Source: Saccharopolyspora sp. NFXS83
GTDB taxonomy: Bacteria > Actinomycetota > Actinomycetes > Mycobacteriales > Pseudonocardiaceae
Direction: 5' to 3'
Length of the DNA: 64,000 nucleotides
Assembly (NCBI RefSeq): GCF_026241095.1
Contig: NZ_JAPFGB010000001.1
Span: 248,001-312,000, forward strand
Position numbers and translations under genes: made by a program. Positions within the stretch are counted from its first letter, which is position 1. Each line of letters opens with the position of its first letter. The notes beneath the pieces are model-generated. The model saw nothing but the letters and a program-made list of their open reading frames with translations. It was not told the DNA's origin and did not search any database. Shown here piece after piece: positions 7,751 through 16,636 of the stretch.

Positions 7751-8704
7751 ATGGCGGACGCCCGAGTGATCCCGCTGCACCCGGCGGATCAGCGGACGGG
7801 AGGTGGCGCGCGGCGCGGCGCGGCCCCGCTGCCGGAGTCCGTCCCCGCGCCCGAGGACGGTGCCGGGGGCTGGGAGGACGCCGTGGCCGACGCGCTGGCC
7901 TTCGCCCGCCGCAGGCTGCTCGGCGACTACAAGGTCGACGAGTTCGGCTTCGACGAGGACCTCACCGACCACCTCGTGGTGCCGCCGCTGCGACCGCTGT
8001 ACGAGAAGTGGTTCCGGGTGGAGGCCACCGGGTTGGAGAACGTCCCCGATTCGGGGGCGCTGGTGGTCGCGAACCACTCCGGGACGTTGCCGCTGGACGC
8101 GCTGATGACGACGGTGGCGCTGCGCGACCACCACGATCCGGGCAGGCACCTGCGGATGCTCGGCGCGGACCTCGTGTTCCGGCTGCCGATGGTCAGCTCC
8201 CTCGCGCGCAAGGCCGGCCACACCCTCGCCTGCAATCCCGACGCGGAACGGTTGCTGCGGGCCGGTGAGCTGGTGGGCGTGTGGCCGGAGGGCTTCAAGG
8301 GCATCGGCAAGCCCTACCGCGACCGGTACAAGCTGCAGCGGTTCGGCCGGGGCGGTTTCGTCTCCGCCGCCATGCGCACCGGCGTGCCCATCGTCCCCTG
8401 CTCGATCGTCGGCGCGGAGGAGATCTACCCGAAGCTCGCCGACATCCGCCCGCTGGCCAGGCTGCTGGGCGTGCCGTACTTCCCGGTGACCCCGCTGTTC
8501 CCGCACTTCGGCCCGCTGGGCGTGGTTCCGCTGCCCTCGAAGTGGTACATCGAGTTCGGCGAGCCGATCGAGACGGCCGCCTTCGAGGAGGGTGCGGCGG
8601 ACGACCCCATGGTCGTGTTCAGCCTCAGCGACCAGGTCCGCGAGATCATCCAGCAGACCCTCTACCGGCTCCTGTCCAGGAGGCAGAACGTCTTCCTGGG
8701 CTGA
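7751..8704 (+). CDS. 1-acyl-sn-glycerol-3-phosphate acyltransferase family (PlsC-like)
   Basis: 317 residues from ATG 7751, preferred over the overlapping ATG 7736 because GGGAGG lies at 7741-7746. It has the PlsC motifs NHSGTLPLDA (the NHxxxxD catalytic motif) and VWPEGFKGIGKP (variant of EGxR). These enzymes acylate glycerophosphate-type acceptors at the inner membrane. It is the Rv0502-type neighbour of the epimerase, and the two genes overlap or nearly touch, so they are probably cotranscribed. The acceptor is uncertain. Confidence 0.8.
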   Translation: MADARVIPLHPADQRTGGGARRGAAPLPESVPAPEDGAGGWEDAVADALAFARRRLLGDYKVDEFGFDEDLTDHLVVPPLRPLYEKWFRVEATGLENVPDSGALVVANHSGTLPLDALMTTVALRDHHDPGRHLRMLGADLVFRLPMVSSLARKAGHTLACNPDAERLLRAGELVGVWPEGFKGIGKPYRDRYKLQRFGRGGFVSAAMRTGVPIVPCSIVGAEEIYPKLADIRPLARLLGVPYFPVTPLFPHFGPLGVVPLPSKWYIEFGEPIETAAFEEGAADDPMVVFSLSDQVREIIQQTLYRLLSRRQNVFLG

Positions 8705-8730
8705 GGGGGCCTGTCAACTCCTGTTGCTCG

Positions 8731-8893
8731 GGTGTCCGGGTGGCGGAACCTCAGCGTTTCCCCGCTGCGGGATCTTTTTCCCGAGTGGCTCTGCCACGAG
8801 GGAAAAAGCCGTCCTCGCCAGGAAGCCGCTGAGAACCCGCGGCGGTGCCGGCGGGCGTGGTGGTCGCTGCTCAGCGGCTTCGCCGCTGACAGG
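8731..8893 (+). repeat. Dispersed intergenic repeat, copy R2
   Basis: GGTGTCCGGG and GCGGAACCTCAGCG at the left and GGAAGCCGCTGAGAACC at the right enclose a strong hairpin at 8774-8808: CTTTTTCCC / GGGAAAAAG (9 bp), a symmetric GA/GA mismatch, GTGGC / GCCAC (5 bp) and loop TCT. A second small inverted repeat (CAGCGGC ttc GCCGCTG) lies near 8873-8889. It fills a gap between convergent genes and could terminate transcription in both directions. Confidence 0.8.
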
Positions 8894-8949
8894 ACTGCGA
8901 ACCAGAAGATCTTTCTGAACGGACCTCCAAGCGCCCGGCGTCGTGGAGA

Positions 8950-9912
8950 TCAGGAGCGGTCGCGGCGGCGGTAGGCGAGGCCTGCGGCTATCGCGCCCGC
9001 GACGGCGCTCGCGCCGAGCATGGACTGGGCGCCGATGCGGGCGGCTTTGCGGCCGGTGCGGAAGTCGCGGATCTCCCAGCCCCGGGAGCGCGCGATGTCG
9101 CGCAGCCGCTGGTCCGGGTTCACGGCCACCGCCGTGCCCACGGCGGAGAGCATCGGCACGTCGTTGGCCGAGTCCGAGTAGGCCGTGCAGCGGCGCAGGT
9201 CGAGGCCTTCGCTGGCGGCGAGCGCGCGCACGGCGTGCGCCTTCGCCCGGCCGTGCAGCATCTCGCCGACGAGCCTGCCGGTGTAGAGGCCGTCGGCGTG
9301 CCCGGCGACGGTGCCCAGCGCCCCGGTCAGGCCCAGCCGCCGGGCGATGATCTGCGCCAGTTCCACGGGGGTGGCGGTCACCAGCCACACCCGTTGTCCG
9401 GCGTCGAGGTGCATCTGCGCGAGCGCGCGGGTGCCCGCCCAGATCCGGTCGGACATCAGCTCGTCGTAGATCTCCTCGCTGAGCTCGACGAGTTCGGCGA
9501 CCTTGCGCCCGGCCACGAACGACAGCGCCTGCTCGCGGCTGGCCTGCACGTCGTCGGCGTTCTCCCGGCCCCCGACGCGGAACTTCAGCTGCTGCCAGGC
9601 GAATCCGGCCAGGTCGGAGGCGGTGAAGAACTTGCGGGCAGCCATGCCGCGGGCGAAGTGGAACAGCGAGGCGCCCATCATCATCGTGTTGTCCACGTCG
9701 AAGAACGCCGCCGCGGTCAGATCGGGCGGTGCGGTGAGCGAGCCGCCGGGTTCGGCGCCGGCCACGGCCGCCTCGGCGGAGGCCCGGCCCGCCACCTTCG
9801 CGCTGTCGAACGAACCGTCCGCCAGGTCGGTTTCGGCCGGGGTGCCGGGCACGTCGTGTTCAGGGACGTGGTGCTCTGGGCCGTCGTGGCCTGGGTCCCT
9901 GCTTGTCGGCAC
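8950..9912 (-). CDS. HAD-IB family phosphatase (SerB1-like) with C-terminal membrane helix
   Basis: 320 residues from GTG 9912, supported by GGGAGG 7 nt upstream. The HAD nucleophile motif DVDNT is at residues 72-76, SATPVEL-type text (VTATPVEL) supplies motif II, and the acidic motif [10 protein letters not shown] lies near residue 268. The C-terminus ([20 protein letters not shown]) looks like a membrane anchor with a basic stop. The first 65 residues form an acidic, low-complexity extension. The neighbourhood matches Rv0505c (serB1). Substrate may be phosphoserine or another phosphomonoester. Confidence 0.8.
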   Translation of the reverse strand: MPTSRDPGHDGPEHHVPEHDVPGTPAETDLADGSFDSAKVAGRASAEAAVAGAEPGGSLTAPPDLTAAAFFDVDNTMMMGASLFHFARGMAARKFFTASDLAGFAWQQLKFRVGGRENADDVQASREQALSFVAGRKVAELVELSEEIYDELMSDRIWAGTRALAQMHLDAGQRVWLVTATPVELAQIIARRLGLTGALGTVAGHADGLYTGRLVGEMLHGRAKAHAVRALAASEGLDLRRCTAYSDSANDVPMLSAVGTAVAVNPDQRLRDIARSRGWEIRDFRTGRKAARIGAQSMLGASAVAGAIAAGLAYRRRDRS

Positions 9913-10109
9913 CGCCGCGCCTCCCGGTCTTGCTCCGGCTGGATGAGTCCTTGCTCGGGTCGGTCCTGGATCCCCAGGGCGCTGAGCGGGCCGTTTCCAG
10001 TGGTGCGACGACCCGGTTCAGCAGGCTTCCAGCTTAGAGGCTCCCTCTCGGCGCGTTGGCGCGGTCCACGCCGACGAGCCTGGACGGAACATGATCGTGA
10101 TCGCGGGGG

Positions 10110-10847
10110 TCATCGCACATCGTCGGGCAACAGCTGGGCCAGCCGCCGCACCGCGCGGTGCTGCAGGGCTTTGATGGCGCCTTCGCCGCGGTGCATGCGC
10201 TGCGCCGTCTCGGTCACCGACAGGCCCTGCATGAACCGGAGCTTGATGCATTCGCGCTGGTCGGGGTTGAGCTGCCGGACGCAGCGCAGCAGTTCCTGCT
10301 GGGTGGCGGCGTCGAGGACGTGCTGTTCCGGGCCGCACTGGGCCTGCGGCCGGTGCTGGGAGTCGGTGAGCTCGGGGATGGGCACTTCCAGCCGGGCGCG
10401 GCTGGACTTCACGTGGTCCAGGACCAGGTTCTTGGCGATGGTGATGAACCAGGCGGCGACGTCGCGCCCCTGGTAGCTGACGGTCGCGATCCGGCGCAGC
10501 GCGCGCAGGAAGGTCTCGCTGGTGATGTCCTCGGCGAGGCAGTGGTCGCTGACGCGGAACAGCACGTAGCGGTAGACCACGTGGGCGTACTCGTCGTAGA
10601 GCTTGCCGAAGGCGTCGGTGTCGCCGTTCTGGGCGGCGCTGACGTGCCGCCAGTTCTCGCCCGGCGCGGGTTCGGCCACCGGCTGCGGCGTCGTCGACTC
10701 GGCCTCCGGCCGCCGCTCGGCGGGTTCGGGGTGCCGCAGCGGTGCTTGCTGGTGCTGTTGGGCGGCCCGGCCGGGCGGACGGTCCGGGAGGTGCGCGTGC
10801 CGGTGGTGGGCCGAGTGGACCGGGGCGGGCAACGTGCTGGTGAGCAT
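10110..10847 (-). CDS. bldN: ECF sigma factor, BldN type
   Basis: 245 residues if started at ATG 10847, which has AGGAGGT upstream at a long 12-nt spacing; the frame extends to a TTG at 10937 with no ribosome binding site. Sigma region 2 is seen in DAFGKLYDEYAHVVYRYVL and AEDITSETFLRAL, and region 4 in LNPDQRECIKLRFMQGLSVTE. A His/Pro/Gln-rich N-terminal extension precedes region 2. In Streptomyces coelicolor bldN lies beside rex-hemA (SCO3323, SCO3320, SCO3319), and the same association here supports a BldN call. BldN drives sporulation and hydrophobin genes there. No anti-sigma gene (rsbN) is adjacent. Confidence 0.75.
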   Translation of the reverse strand: MLTSTLPAPVHSAHHRHAHLPDRPPGRAAQQHQQAPLRHPEPAERRPEAESTTPQPVAEPAPGENWRHVSAAQNGDTDAFGKLYDEYAHVVYRYVLFRVSDHCLAEDITSETFLRALRRIATVSYQGRDVAAWFITIAKNLVLDHVKSSRARLEVPIPELTDSQHRPQAQCGPEQHVLDAATQQELLRCVRQLNPDQRECIKLRFMQGLSVTETAQRMHRGEGAIKALQHRAVRRLAQLLPDDVR

Positions 10848-11125
10848 TGTCTCGACCGACCTCCTGCCGTGGTGGCGACCCGGCTGTGGTGGCGCCTGTG
10901 GCCTGCGGGTCACCGGGGGCGTGCTGGTCTGGTGCAACGTGATGATTCGGTCTGCGTCGCCGGAGCATACGTGTTGTTACTCATAAGTAGGTAGTGCTTC
11001 GGGGTCTCGGATTCATCGCGGTTGCCTCAGCGCCCCACCGCACGGTTGGGTGATGTCGAACACCCTTTGCGACACTGCGGGGGCGCCGCGGACGGCTCCG
11101 CAGGCACGGCGATGGAGGTACGCCC

Positions 11126-12652
11126 ATGTCGACCGATGCGTGCCCACCCCAGGTCACCGGCGAGTCCGGTGCCGCGAACTCCGACGTGAACCTGGCGGAT
11201 CTCGTGCGGGCCGCCGCCGAGCGCGGGCCCGACCACCCCGCGCTCATCGACATCGCCGGTCACGAGATGAACTGGTCCGAACTCGACGCCGCCGTCACCG
11301 GTTTCGGCCGGCGGCTGCTGGACGAGGGCGTGCGCCCCGGCGACCGCGTCGCGCTGGCGCTGTCGACGGGTTTCGAGTTCTGCATCGCGCTGTTCGCGGT
11401 GTTCCGGATCGGTGCCACCGCCGTCCCGCTGCCACCGACGGCGCCCGGACCGGAACTGCGCCGGGTGCTCGACGACAGCGGAGCCCGGTTGCTGATCACC
11501 GTGCGCGGCGACGACTCGGAACCGGACGAGGACTTCGGCGTCCCCCGGCTGGATCCACCGACGGGATCCGAGCGGGCCGACCTCCCGCTGCCGCAGGCCC
11601 CCGCCGACCTCGCCGTGCTCTGCTACACCTCCGGCACCTCGGGACCCGCGCGCGGCGCGATGCTGCCGCACTCCGCGCTGCTGGCGAACGTGCGCCAGTG
11701 CGCGCGGCTGCGCCCGATGCCGGTCAACGCCGCCGACCGGGTGCTGCTGGCGCTGCCGATGTACCACGCGTTCGGCCTCGGGCCCGGCATGTTGCAGGTC
11801 GCGGCCGTGGGAGCCACCGCCGTGCTGCTGCCGCACTTCGACGCCGAGGAGTCGCTGGCGACGATCGCCCGGCACCGGGTGACCTGCGTCGTGGGGGTGC
11901 CGCCGATGTACCGGGCGTGGCTGCGCACGTTGCCGGACCGGCTGCGCGAGGGCATGTCCACGGTTCGGCTGCTGACCTCCGGTGCGGCCCCGCTGGGCGC
12001 CGACGTGGCCGCGGCGGTGCGGTCGGCGACGGGGCTGGACGTGTTCGAGGGCTACGGGCTCACCGAGACCGGGCCGGTGGTGACCACGACGCTCGCCAGT
12101 GAGCGGGCCAAGCCGGGTTCGGTGGGCCGCGCGCTGCCGGGCGTGCAGCTGCGGCTGGTCGACGCCGACGGTTCGCCGATGGACGAGGCCGACGGGGACA
12201 CCGGCCGGGTCGCGGTGCGCGGCGCGAACCTGTTCCGCGGCTACTGGCCCGACGCCGCGCACGGGCCGGACGACGAGGGCTGGTTCCGCACCGGTGACGT
12301 CGGCTACTTCGACGGCGACGGCGATCTGCACCTGGTGGACCGGGCCACCGACCTGATCATCGTGAACGGGTTCAACGTGTACCCGCGGGAGGTCGAGGTG
12401 GCGCTGGCCGAGCTCGCCGGGGTGCGCGAGTCGGCGGTGGTCGGCGTGCCGGACGAGGAGCAGGGCGAGGCGATCAAGGCAGTCGTCGTCACCGAACCCG
12501 GCGCCGAGCTGACTCCGGAGGAGGTGCGCGCGCACTGCGCCGCCCGGCTGGCGAAGTTCAAGGTCCCAGGCGAGGTCGTGTTCGCGAGCACGCTCCCGCA
12601 CTCGCCCACCGGGAAGATCGCCCGCCGGACCCTCCGCTCGCCCACGCCCTGA
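11126..12652 (+). CDS. Acyl-CoA synthetase / AMP-binding ligase
   Basis: 508 residues, ATG 11126 preceded by GGAGG. The adenylation P-loop reads YTSGTSGPARG (about residues 165-175), with Arg where Lys is usual. GYGLTETGPV, TGDVGYFDGDGDLHLVDR, the hinge region and the A10 lysine motif SPTGKIARRTL are present and intact, so the enzyme should be active. It faces the BldN-type gene divergently and precedes the glutaredoxin-like gene. The acyl substrate is unknown. Confidence 0.85.
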   Translation: MSTDACPPQVTGESGAANSDVNLADLVRAAAERGPDHPALIDIAGHEMNWSELDAAVTGFGRRLLDEGVRPGDRVALALSTGFEFCIALFAVFRIGATAVPLPPTAPGPELRRVLDDSGARLLITVRGDDSEPDEDFGVPRLDPPTGSERADLPLPQAPADLAVLCYTSGTSGPARGAMLPHSALLANVRQCARLRPMPVNAADRVLLALPMYHAFGLGPGMLQVAAVGATAVLLPHFDAEESLATIARHRVTCVVGVPPMYRAWLRTLPDRLREGMSTVRLLTSGAAPLGADVAAAVRSATGLDVFEGYGLTETGPVVTTTLASERAKPGSVGRALPGVQLRLVDADGSPMDEADGDTGRVAVRGANLFRGYWPDAAHGPDDEGWFRTGDVGYFDGDGDLHLVDRATDLIIVNGFNVYPREVEVALAELAGVRESAVVGVPDEEQGEAIKAVVVTEPGAELTPEEVRAHCAARLAKFKVPGEVVFASTLPHSPTGKIARRTLRSPTP

Positions 12653-12730
12653 GCGGTCGCGCCCGGTCCCGCCACCGGAGAGTTCCGGAGGTCGGTACTT
12701 TGAGGTGAGGTCTGGTCGAGGAGGTCGGAA

Positions 12731-12988
12731 GTGCCGGAGTCCGCGGGAACGGGGCACGCGGTCACGTTGCTGGTGCGCGCGCAGTGCCACCTGTGCGATG
12801 TGGCGCTCGCCGAGGTGCGCGAGGTGTGCGGTGAGCTGGGCGTGCCCTGGTCGACCGAGGACGTGGACGCCGACCCCGAGCAGCGCGCGGAGTACGGCGA
12901 TCGGGTGCCGGTGATCCTCGTCGACGGTGTCGAGCACGGGTACTGGAAGGTCGAGCCCGACCGCCTCCGCGCGGCGCTGGCCCGCTGA
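12731..12988 (+). CDS. Glutaredoxin-like family protein (Rv0508-type)
   Basis: 85 residues from GTG 12731 with GAGGAGG upstream. The thioredoxin-fold N-terminus LLVRAQCHLCDVA carries a CxxC redox pair, and the cis-Pro region is VPVILVDG. It belongs to the DUF836/glutaredoxin-like family found next to hemA in actinobacteria. It probably acts in thiol-disulfide exchange in the cytoplasm. A small hairpin follows directly. Confidence 0.85.
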   Translation: MPESAGTGHAVTLLVRAQCHLCDVALAEVREVCGELGVPWSTEDVDADPEQRAEYGDRVPVILVDGVEHGYWKVEPDRLRAALAR

Positions 12989-12993
12989 CCGCG

Positions 12994-13013
12994 GGACGAA
13001 GCCCGTTTCGTCC
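12994..13013 (+). terminator. Terminator-like hairpin after the glutaredoxin-like gene
   Basis: Perfect 7-bp stem GGACGAA / TTCGTCC with 6-nt loop GCCCGT, 6 nt after the stop codon. Confidence 0.5.
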
Positions 13014-13274
13014 GTTCGGTCGGGGCGGACCGCATCCGCAGGTCGGCCGGGGCGGCCTACCCCGAAACGCCTGGCGCGCCGATCGTCGCGCCGGGTGTGT
13101 CGTTTCGCACCGAGCGATCCGCCGCGCCGCCATCGGGAGTCGCGCGTTGATCGCCCACCGGTGCCGGATTCGCGCCAAGTCATCCTTCTGACCAGCCGTT
13201 TTGGTTCGCGAGGGGCGCATCCGACATCATGGTGTCGGGTGGTCGTGCGGTCGCTGAGGCGGTCGCGCACGGAC

Positions 13275-13304
13275 TTTGTGCCTGTCTTCACAAATGGCTA
13301 CGGT
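13275..13304 (+). promoter_or_regulatory. rex promoter
   Basis: TTTGTG (13275-13280), 18-nt spacer, TACGGT (13299-13304), giving a start near 13311. The Rex operator lies inside the -35 to -10 interval. Confidence 0.5.
13276..13293 (+). promoter_or_regulatory. Rex operator (ROP) overlapping the rex-hemACD promoter
   Basis: TTGTGCCTGTCTTCACAA matches the known Rex consensus TTGTGAANNNNTTCACAA at 12 of 14 defined positions, the only differences being CC for AA in the left half. In Streptomyces Rex autoregulates rex-hemACD through such a site when NADH is low. Confidence 0.75.
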
Positions 13305-13420
13305 GGTCTCTGAGCCGTGTCATCGAGGTCAGCGGTTCGCACCCTGGTTCCACGCCGGTGCGCCGCTCGATCAGCGAGCGCGGCGGACGAGCATCACCAA
13401 GGCAGGTCAAGGGAGAGCCA

Positions 13421-14281
13421 GTGACGGCCCACGGAGAGGGCGAGCGGGACGAGGCCGGGCAGCCGGCGAACGTCCCGTCCGGGTCACCCGAATCGATCGC
13501 GGTCCCCGCCGCACGCGAGCGGGCGCGGGCCATTCCAGAGGCGGCCGTCGCCCGCCTGGCGGTGTACCTGCGGGTGCTGTCCGGCCTCGACGAGCGTGGC
13601 ACCACCACCGTGTCCAGCGAGGAACTCGCCGCCTTCGCCGGGGTGAACTCCGCGAAGCTGCGCAAGGACCTGTCCTACATCGGCTCGTACGGCACGCGCG
13701 GCGTGGGGTACGAGGTCTCGGTGCTGATCGGGCAGATCGAGCGGACGCTGGGGTTGACCAAGAAGCACCGCGTCGCCGTCGTCGGCATCGGTAACCTGGG
13801 GCACGCGCTCGCCAACTACGGCGGTTTCCTCAACCGCGGTTTCCCGGTGGCCGCGCTGTTCGACCTCGACCCCGACCTGCTGGACGTGCCGGTCGGCGGC
13901 ATCCCGGTCAGCGCGGTCGACGACATCGTCGAAGTCTGCCGCGAGCGGGAAGTGACCATCGGCGTCATCGCCACCCCGGTCGAAGGGGCGCAGGAAGTCT
14001 GCGACCGCCTCGTCGAAGGCGGTGTCGTGTGCATCCTGAACTTCGCCCCGGTCGTCCTGCGGGTCCCCGAGCACGTCGAGGTCCGCAAGGTCGACCTGGC
14101 GGTCGAGATGCAGATCTTGTCGTTCCACGTCGCTCGGCGCAATCAGGAGGCGGCGGTGGTGCCCGGTATCGCCGGCAACACCGCGGACGTCGGCCCGCCG
14201 GGCGACCGGGTGAACGGCAACGGGAACTCGAAGTCCGCGCTGGAGCGCGGTGATGTGGACGGGATGGTGGTTCGGCCGTGA
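13421..14281 (+). CDS. rex: Redox-sensing transcriptional repressor Rex
   Basis: 286 residues from GTG 13421 (GGGAGAG upstream). An N-terminal winged helix (about residues 38-95) contains [20 protein letters not shown] and [12 protein letters not shown]. The NAD(H)-binding Rossmann domain starts with [11 protein letters not shown] (GxGxxG at 122-127), followed by [12 protein letters not shown]-terminal helix around [16 protein letters not shown] would be domain-swapped. Rex represses respiratory genes until NADH binds. The stop overlaps the GTG of hemA, so rex heads the hemACD operon, as in Streptomyces. The roughly 35-residue C-terminal tail is unstructured-looking. Confidence 0.95.
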   Translation: MTAHGEGERDEAGQPANVPSGSPESIAVPAARERARAIPEAAVARLAVYLRVLSGLDERGTTTVSSEELAAFAGVNSAKLRKDLSYIGSYGTRGVGYEVSVLIGQIERTLGLTKKHRVAVVGIGNLGHALANYGGFLNRGFPVAALFDLDPDLLDVPVGGIPVSAVDDIVEVCREREVTIGVIATPVEGAQEVCDRLVEGGVVCILNFAPVVLRVPEHVEVRKVDLAVEMQILSFHVARRNQEAAVVPGIAGNTADVGPPGDRVNGNGNSKSALERGDVDGMVVRP

Positions 14282-15687
14282 ACCTGCTCACCGTCGGGCT
14301 CTCCCACCGGAGCGCCCCGGTACGGGTGCTGGAGAGGGTCGCGATCGGCGCCGACGACGTCGACAAGATCCTCGGCGAGCTGCTCGACCGCCCGCACATC
14401 AGCGAGGTCTTCCTGGTCTCCACCTGCAACCGCGTCGAGGTGTACGCGGTCGCCGAGACCTTCCACGGCGGGCTGGGCGACGTGACCGAGGTGCTGGCCA
14501 GGCAGGCCGGTGCCGAGGTGTCGGAGCTCGCCGACCACTTCTACGTGCACTACGCCGGTGCCGCCGTCGAGCACCTGTTCTCCGTCGCGGCGGGGCTGGA
14601 CTCGATGGTCGTGGGCGAGGCGCAGATCCTCGGGCAGCTGCGGCAGGCCTACGGCGTCGCCGACCAGGCCGGGACCGTGGGGCGCACGCTGCACGAGCTG
14701 GCGCAGCAGGCGCTGCGCGTCGGCAAGCGGGTGCACGCCGAGACAGAGATCGACGCCGCCGGTGCCTCCGTCGTGTCGGAGGCGCTGTCCGACGCCGAAG
14801 CCGTGCTGGGCGGCGTGGCCGGTCGGCGCGCGCTGCTGGTCGGCGCGGGCTCCATGGGCGGATTAGCAGCCGCCCAGCTGCGCCGGGCCGGGATCGGTTC
14901 CGTCGCGATCGCGAACCGCACCGCCGCCAACGGGGCCCGGCTCGCCGAGTCGCTGCGCGCCGAGGGGATCGAGTCGAGCACCGTCGAGCTGACCGGGCTG
15001 AGCTCCGCGATCGCCGCCGCCGACCTGGTCGTGACCTGCACCGGAGCGGTCGGAGCCGTCGTCACCCGGGACGTCGTCGCCGAGGCCCTGCGGGACCGGA
15101 CCGACACCGGGCAGCCGCTGCTGTTCTGCGACCTCGGCCTGCCGCGCGACACCGCGCCCGAGGTGGCGGAGCTGCCCGGCGTGGCCGTGGTCGACCTGGA
15201 GACGTTGCAGGCCCGGCTGACCGCGCAGCGCGGTGGCAGCGAATCCGAGCGCGCCGCGGCGATCGTCGCCGACGAGCTGCGCGGATACCTGGCCTCGCAG
15301 CGCTCCGCCGAAGTCACCCCGACGGTCACGGCGTTGCGCAAGCGCGCCGCCGAGGTCGTCGACTCCGAACTCCTGCGGCTGGACTCCCGGCTGCCCGAGC
15401 TCGACGGCGCGGTGCGCGACGAGCTTTCCCGCACCGTGCGCCGCGTGGTGGACAAGTTGCTGCACGCGCCGACGGTGCGGGTGAAGGAACTGGCCGCCGT
15501 TCCCGGCGGCTCCGGTTACGCCGAGGCGCTGCGGGAACTCTTCGAATTGGACTCGCAGGCGCCCACCGCGATCCGCACCCCCCGCTCCGCGGAGGACGTG
15601 CCGGTGACCGGCGCGCGTTCCGCGCAGGCGTTGCTGCGGGACGTGCACGGCCAAGAGCCTGCTGAACAGGATGGTGAGGACCGGTGA
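14278..15687 (+). CDS. hemA: Glutamyl-tRNA reductase
   Basis: 469 residues, GTG start overlapping the rex stop. The catalytic Cys50 sits in [12 protein letters not shown], the NADPH domain has [10 protein letters not shown], and the C-terminal dimerisation domain is complete. It reduces glutamyl-tRNA to glutamate-1-semialdehyde, committing carbon to heme. Codon 196 (14863-14865) is TTA, the rare leucine codon read by bldA tRNA in actinomycetes. Overlaps hemC by 4 nt. Confidence 0.96.
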   Translation: MNLLTVGLSHRSAPVRVLERVAIGADDVDKILGELLDRPHISEVFLVSTCNRVEVYAVAETFHGGLGDVTEVLARQAGAEVSELADHFYVHYAGAAVEHLFSVAAGLDSMVVGEAQILGQLRQAYGVADQAGTVGRTLHELAQQALRVGKRVHAETEIDAAGASVVSEALSDAEAVLGGVAGRRALLVGAGSMGGLAAAQLRRAGIGSVAIANRTAANGARLAESLRAEGIESSTVELTGLSSAIAAADLVVTCTGAVGAVVTRDVVAEALRDRTDTGQPLLFCDLGLPRDTAPEVAELPGVAVVDLETLQARLTAQRGGSESERAAAIVADELRGYLASQRSAEVTPTVTALRKRAAEVVDSELLRLDSRLPELDGAVRDELSRTVRRVVDKLLHAPTVRVKELAAVPGGSGYAEALRELFELDSQAPTAIRTPRSAEDVPVTGARSAQALLRDVHGQEPAEQDGEDR

Positions 15688-16622
15688 ACAAGACGCTGCG
15701 CATCGGCACCCGCGGTAGCGCGCTCGCGATGGCCCAGAGCGGCATGGTCGCCGAGCAGCTGGAGGCCGCGGGCTACCCGACCCAGCTGGTCGAGGTGTCG
15801 ACGCCGGGTGACCGCTCGATGGCCCCGATCGCCGAGATCGGCGTCGGTGTCTTCACCTCCGCGCTGCGCGAGGCCCTCGCCGACGGCGAAGTGGACGTCG
15901 CGGTGCACTCCTACAAAGATCTGCCGACCGAACAAGACCCCCGGCTCTCGCTGGCCGCCGTCCCGGTCCGGGAGGACCCGCGGGACGCGCTGGTGGCGCG
16001 GGACGGTCTGACGCTCGGTGAACTGCCTCCGGGATCCCTCGTGGGAACCGGTTCGCCGCGTCGCGCCAGCCAGCTGGAGGCCTTGGGCCTCGGTCTGGAA
16101 GTGCGCGGCATCCGCGGCAACGTGGACACCCGCCTGCGCAAGGTGACCGACGGTGAGTTGGACGCCGTCGTGCTCGCACGCGCCGGGCTGGCCAGAGTCG
16201 GCCGGCTCGCGGTGATCACGGAATCGCTCGATCCACTCCAGATGCTGCCCGCGCCCGCTCAGGGCGCGCTGGCTGTGGAATGCCGCGTCGACGACGTGGA
16301 CACCGAGCACCTGCTCCAGTCCGTTCTGGATGATCAGGCCAGCCGCGCCGCGGTGGCCGCCGAGCGCGCCATGTTGGCTGCGCTGGAGGCAGGCTGCAGT
16401 GCGCCGATCGGCGCGCTGGCCGAGGTGGTGGAGGACCTCGACGAGGACGGCAGCGTGGCACAGCGGCTGTCCGTTCGCGGGGTCATGGCGACCGACGAGA
16501 ATCGTTTGGTGCGCGCCTCCGCCACTGGTGAGACGACCGCCGCAGAGCAGTTGGGCCTGGCCTTGGCCGCCGAGCTGCTCGATGCCAGGGACGCTTTGCT
16601 CAGCGGTCCCGGTAGTAGTTGA
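15684..16622 (+). CDS. hemC: Porphobilinogen deaminase (hydroxymethylbilane synthase)
   Basis: 312 residues from GTG 15684. HSYKDLPT (75-82), [11 protein letters not shown] and [10 protein letters not shown] bind substrate acetate and propionate groups, and Cys238 in [10 protein letters not shown] carries the dipyrromethane cofactor. It polymerises four porphobilinogens to hydroxymethylbilane. The start overlaps hemA and the end abuts hemD, consistent with one operon under the Rex-controlled promoter. Confidence 0.96.
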   Translation: MNKTLRIGTRGSALAMAQSGMVAEQLEAAGYPTQLVEVSTPGDRSMAPIAEIGVGVFTSALREALADGEVDVAVHSYKDLPTEQDPRLSLAAVPVREDPRDALVARDGLTLGELPPGSLVGTGSPRRASQLEALGLGLEVRGIRGNVDTRLRKVTDGELDAVVLARAGLARVGRLAVITESLDPLQMLPAPAQGALAVECRVDDVDTEHLLQSVLDDQASRAAVAAERAMLAALEAGCSAPIGALAEVVEDLDEDGSVAQRLSVRGVMATDENRLVRASATGETTAAEQLGLALAAELLDARDALLSGPGSS

Positions 16623-16636
16623 TGGGGAGTGCCCTG

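Larger units (their letters stand above)
12989..13420 (+). other. 432-nt intergenic region upstream of rex
   Basis: No gene supported. It holds a terminator hairpin (12994-13013), about 250 nt without recognisable structure, then the rex promoter and operator (13275-13304) and a roughly 110-nt 5' leader of rex. Confidence 0.5.
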
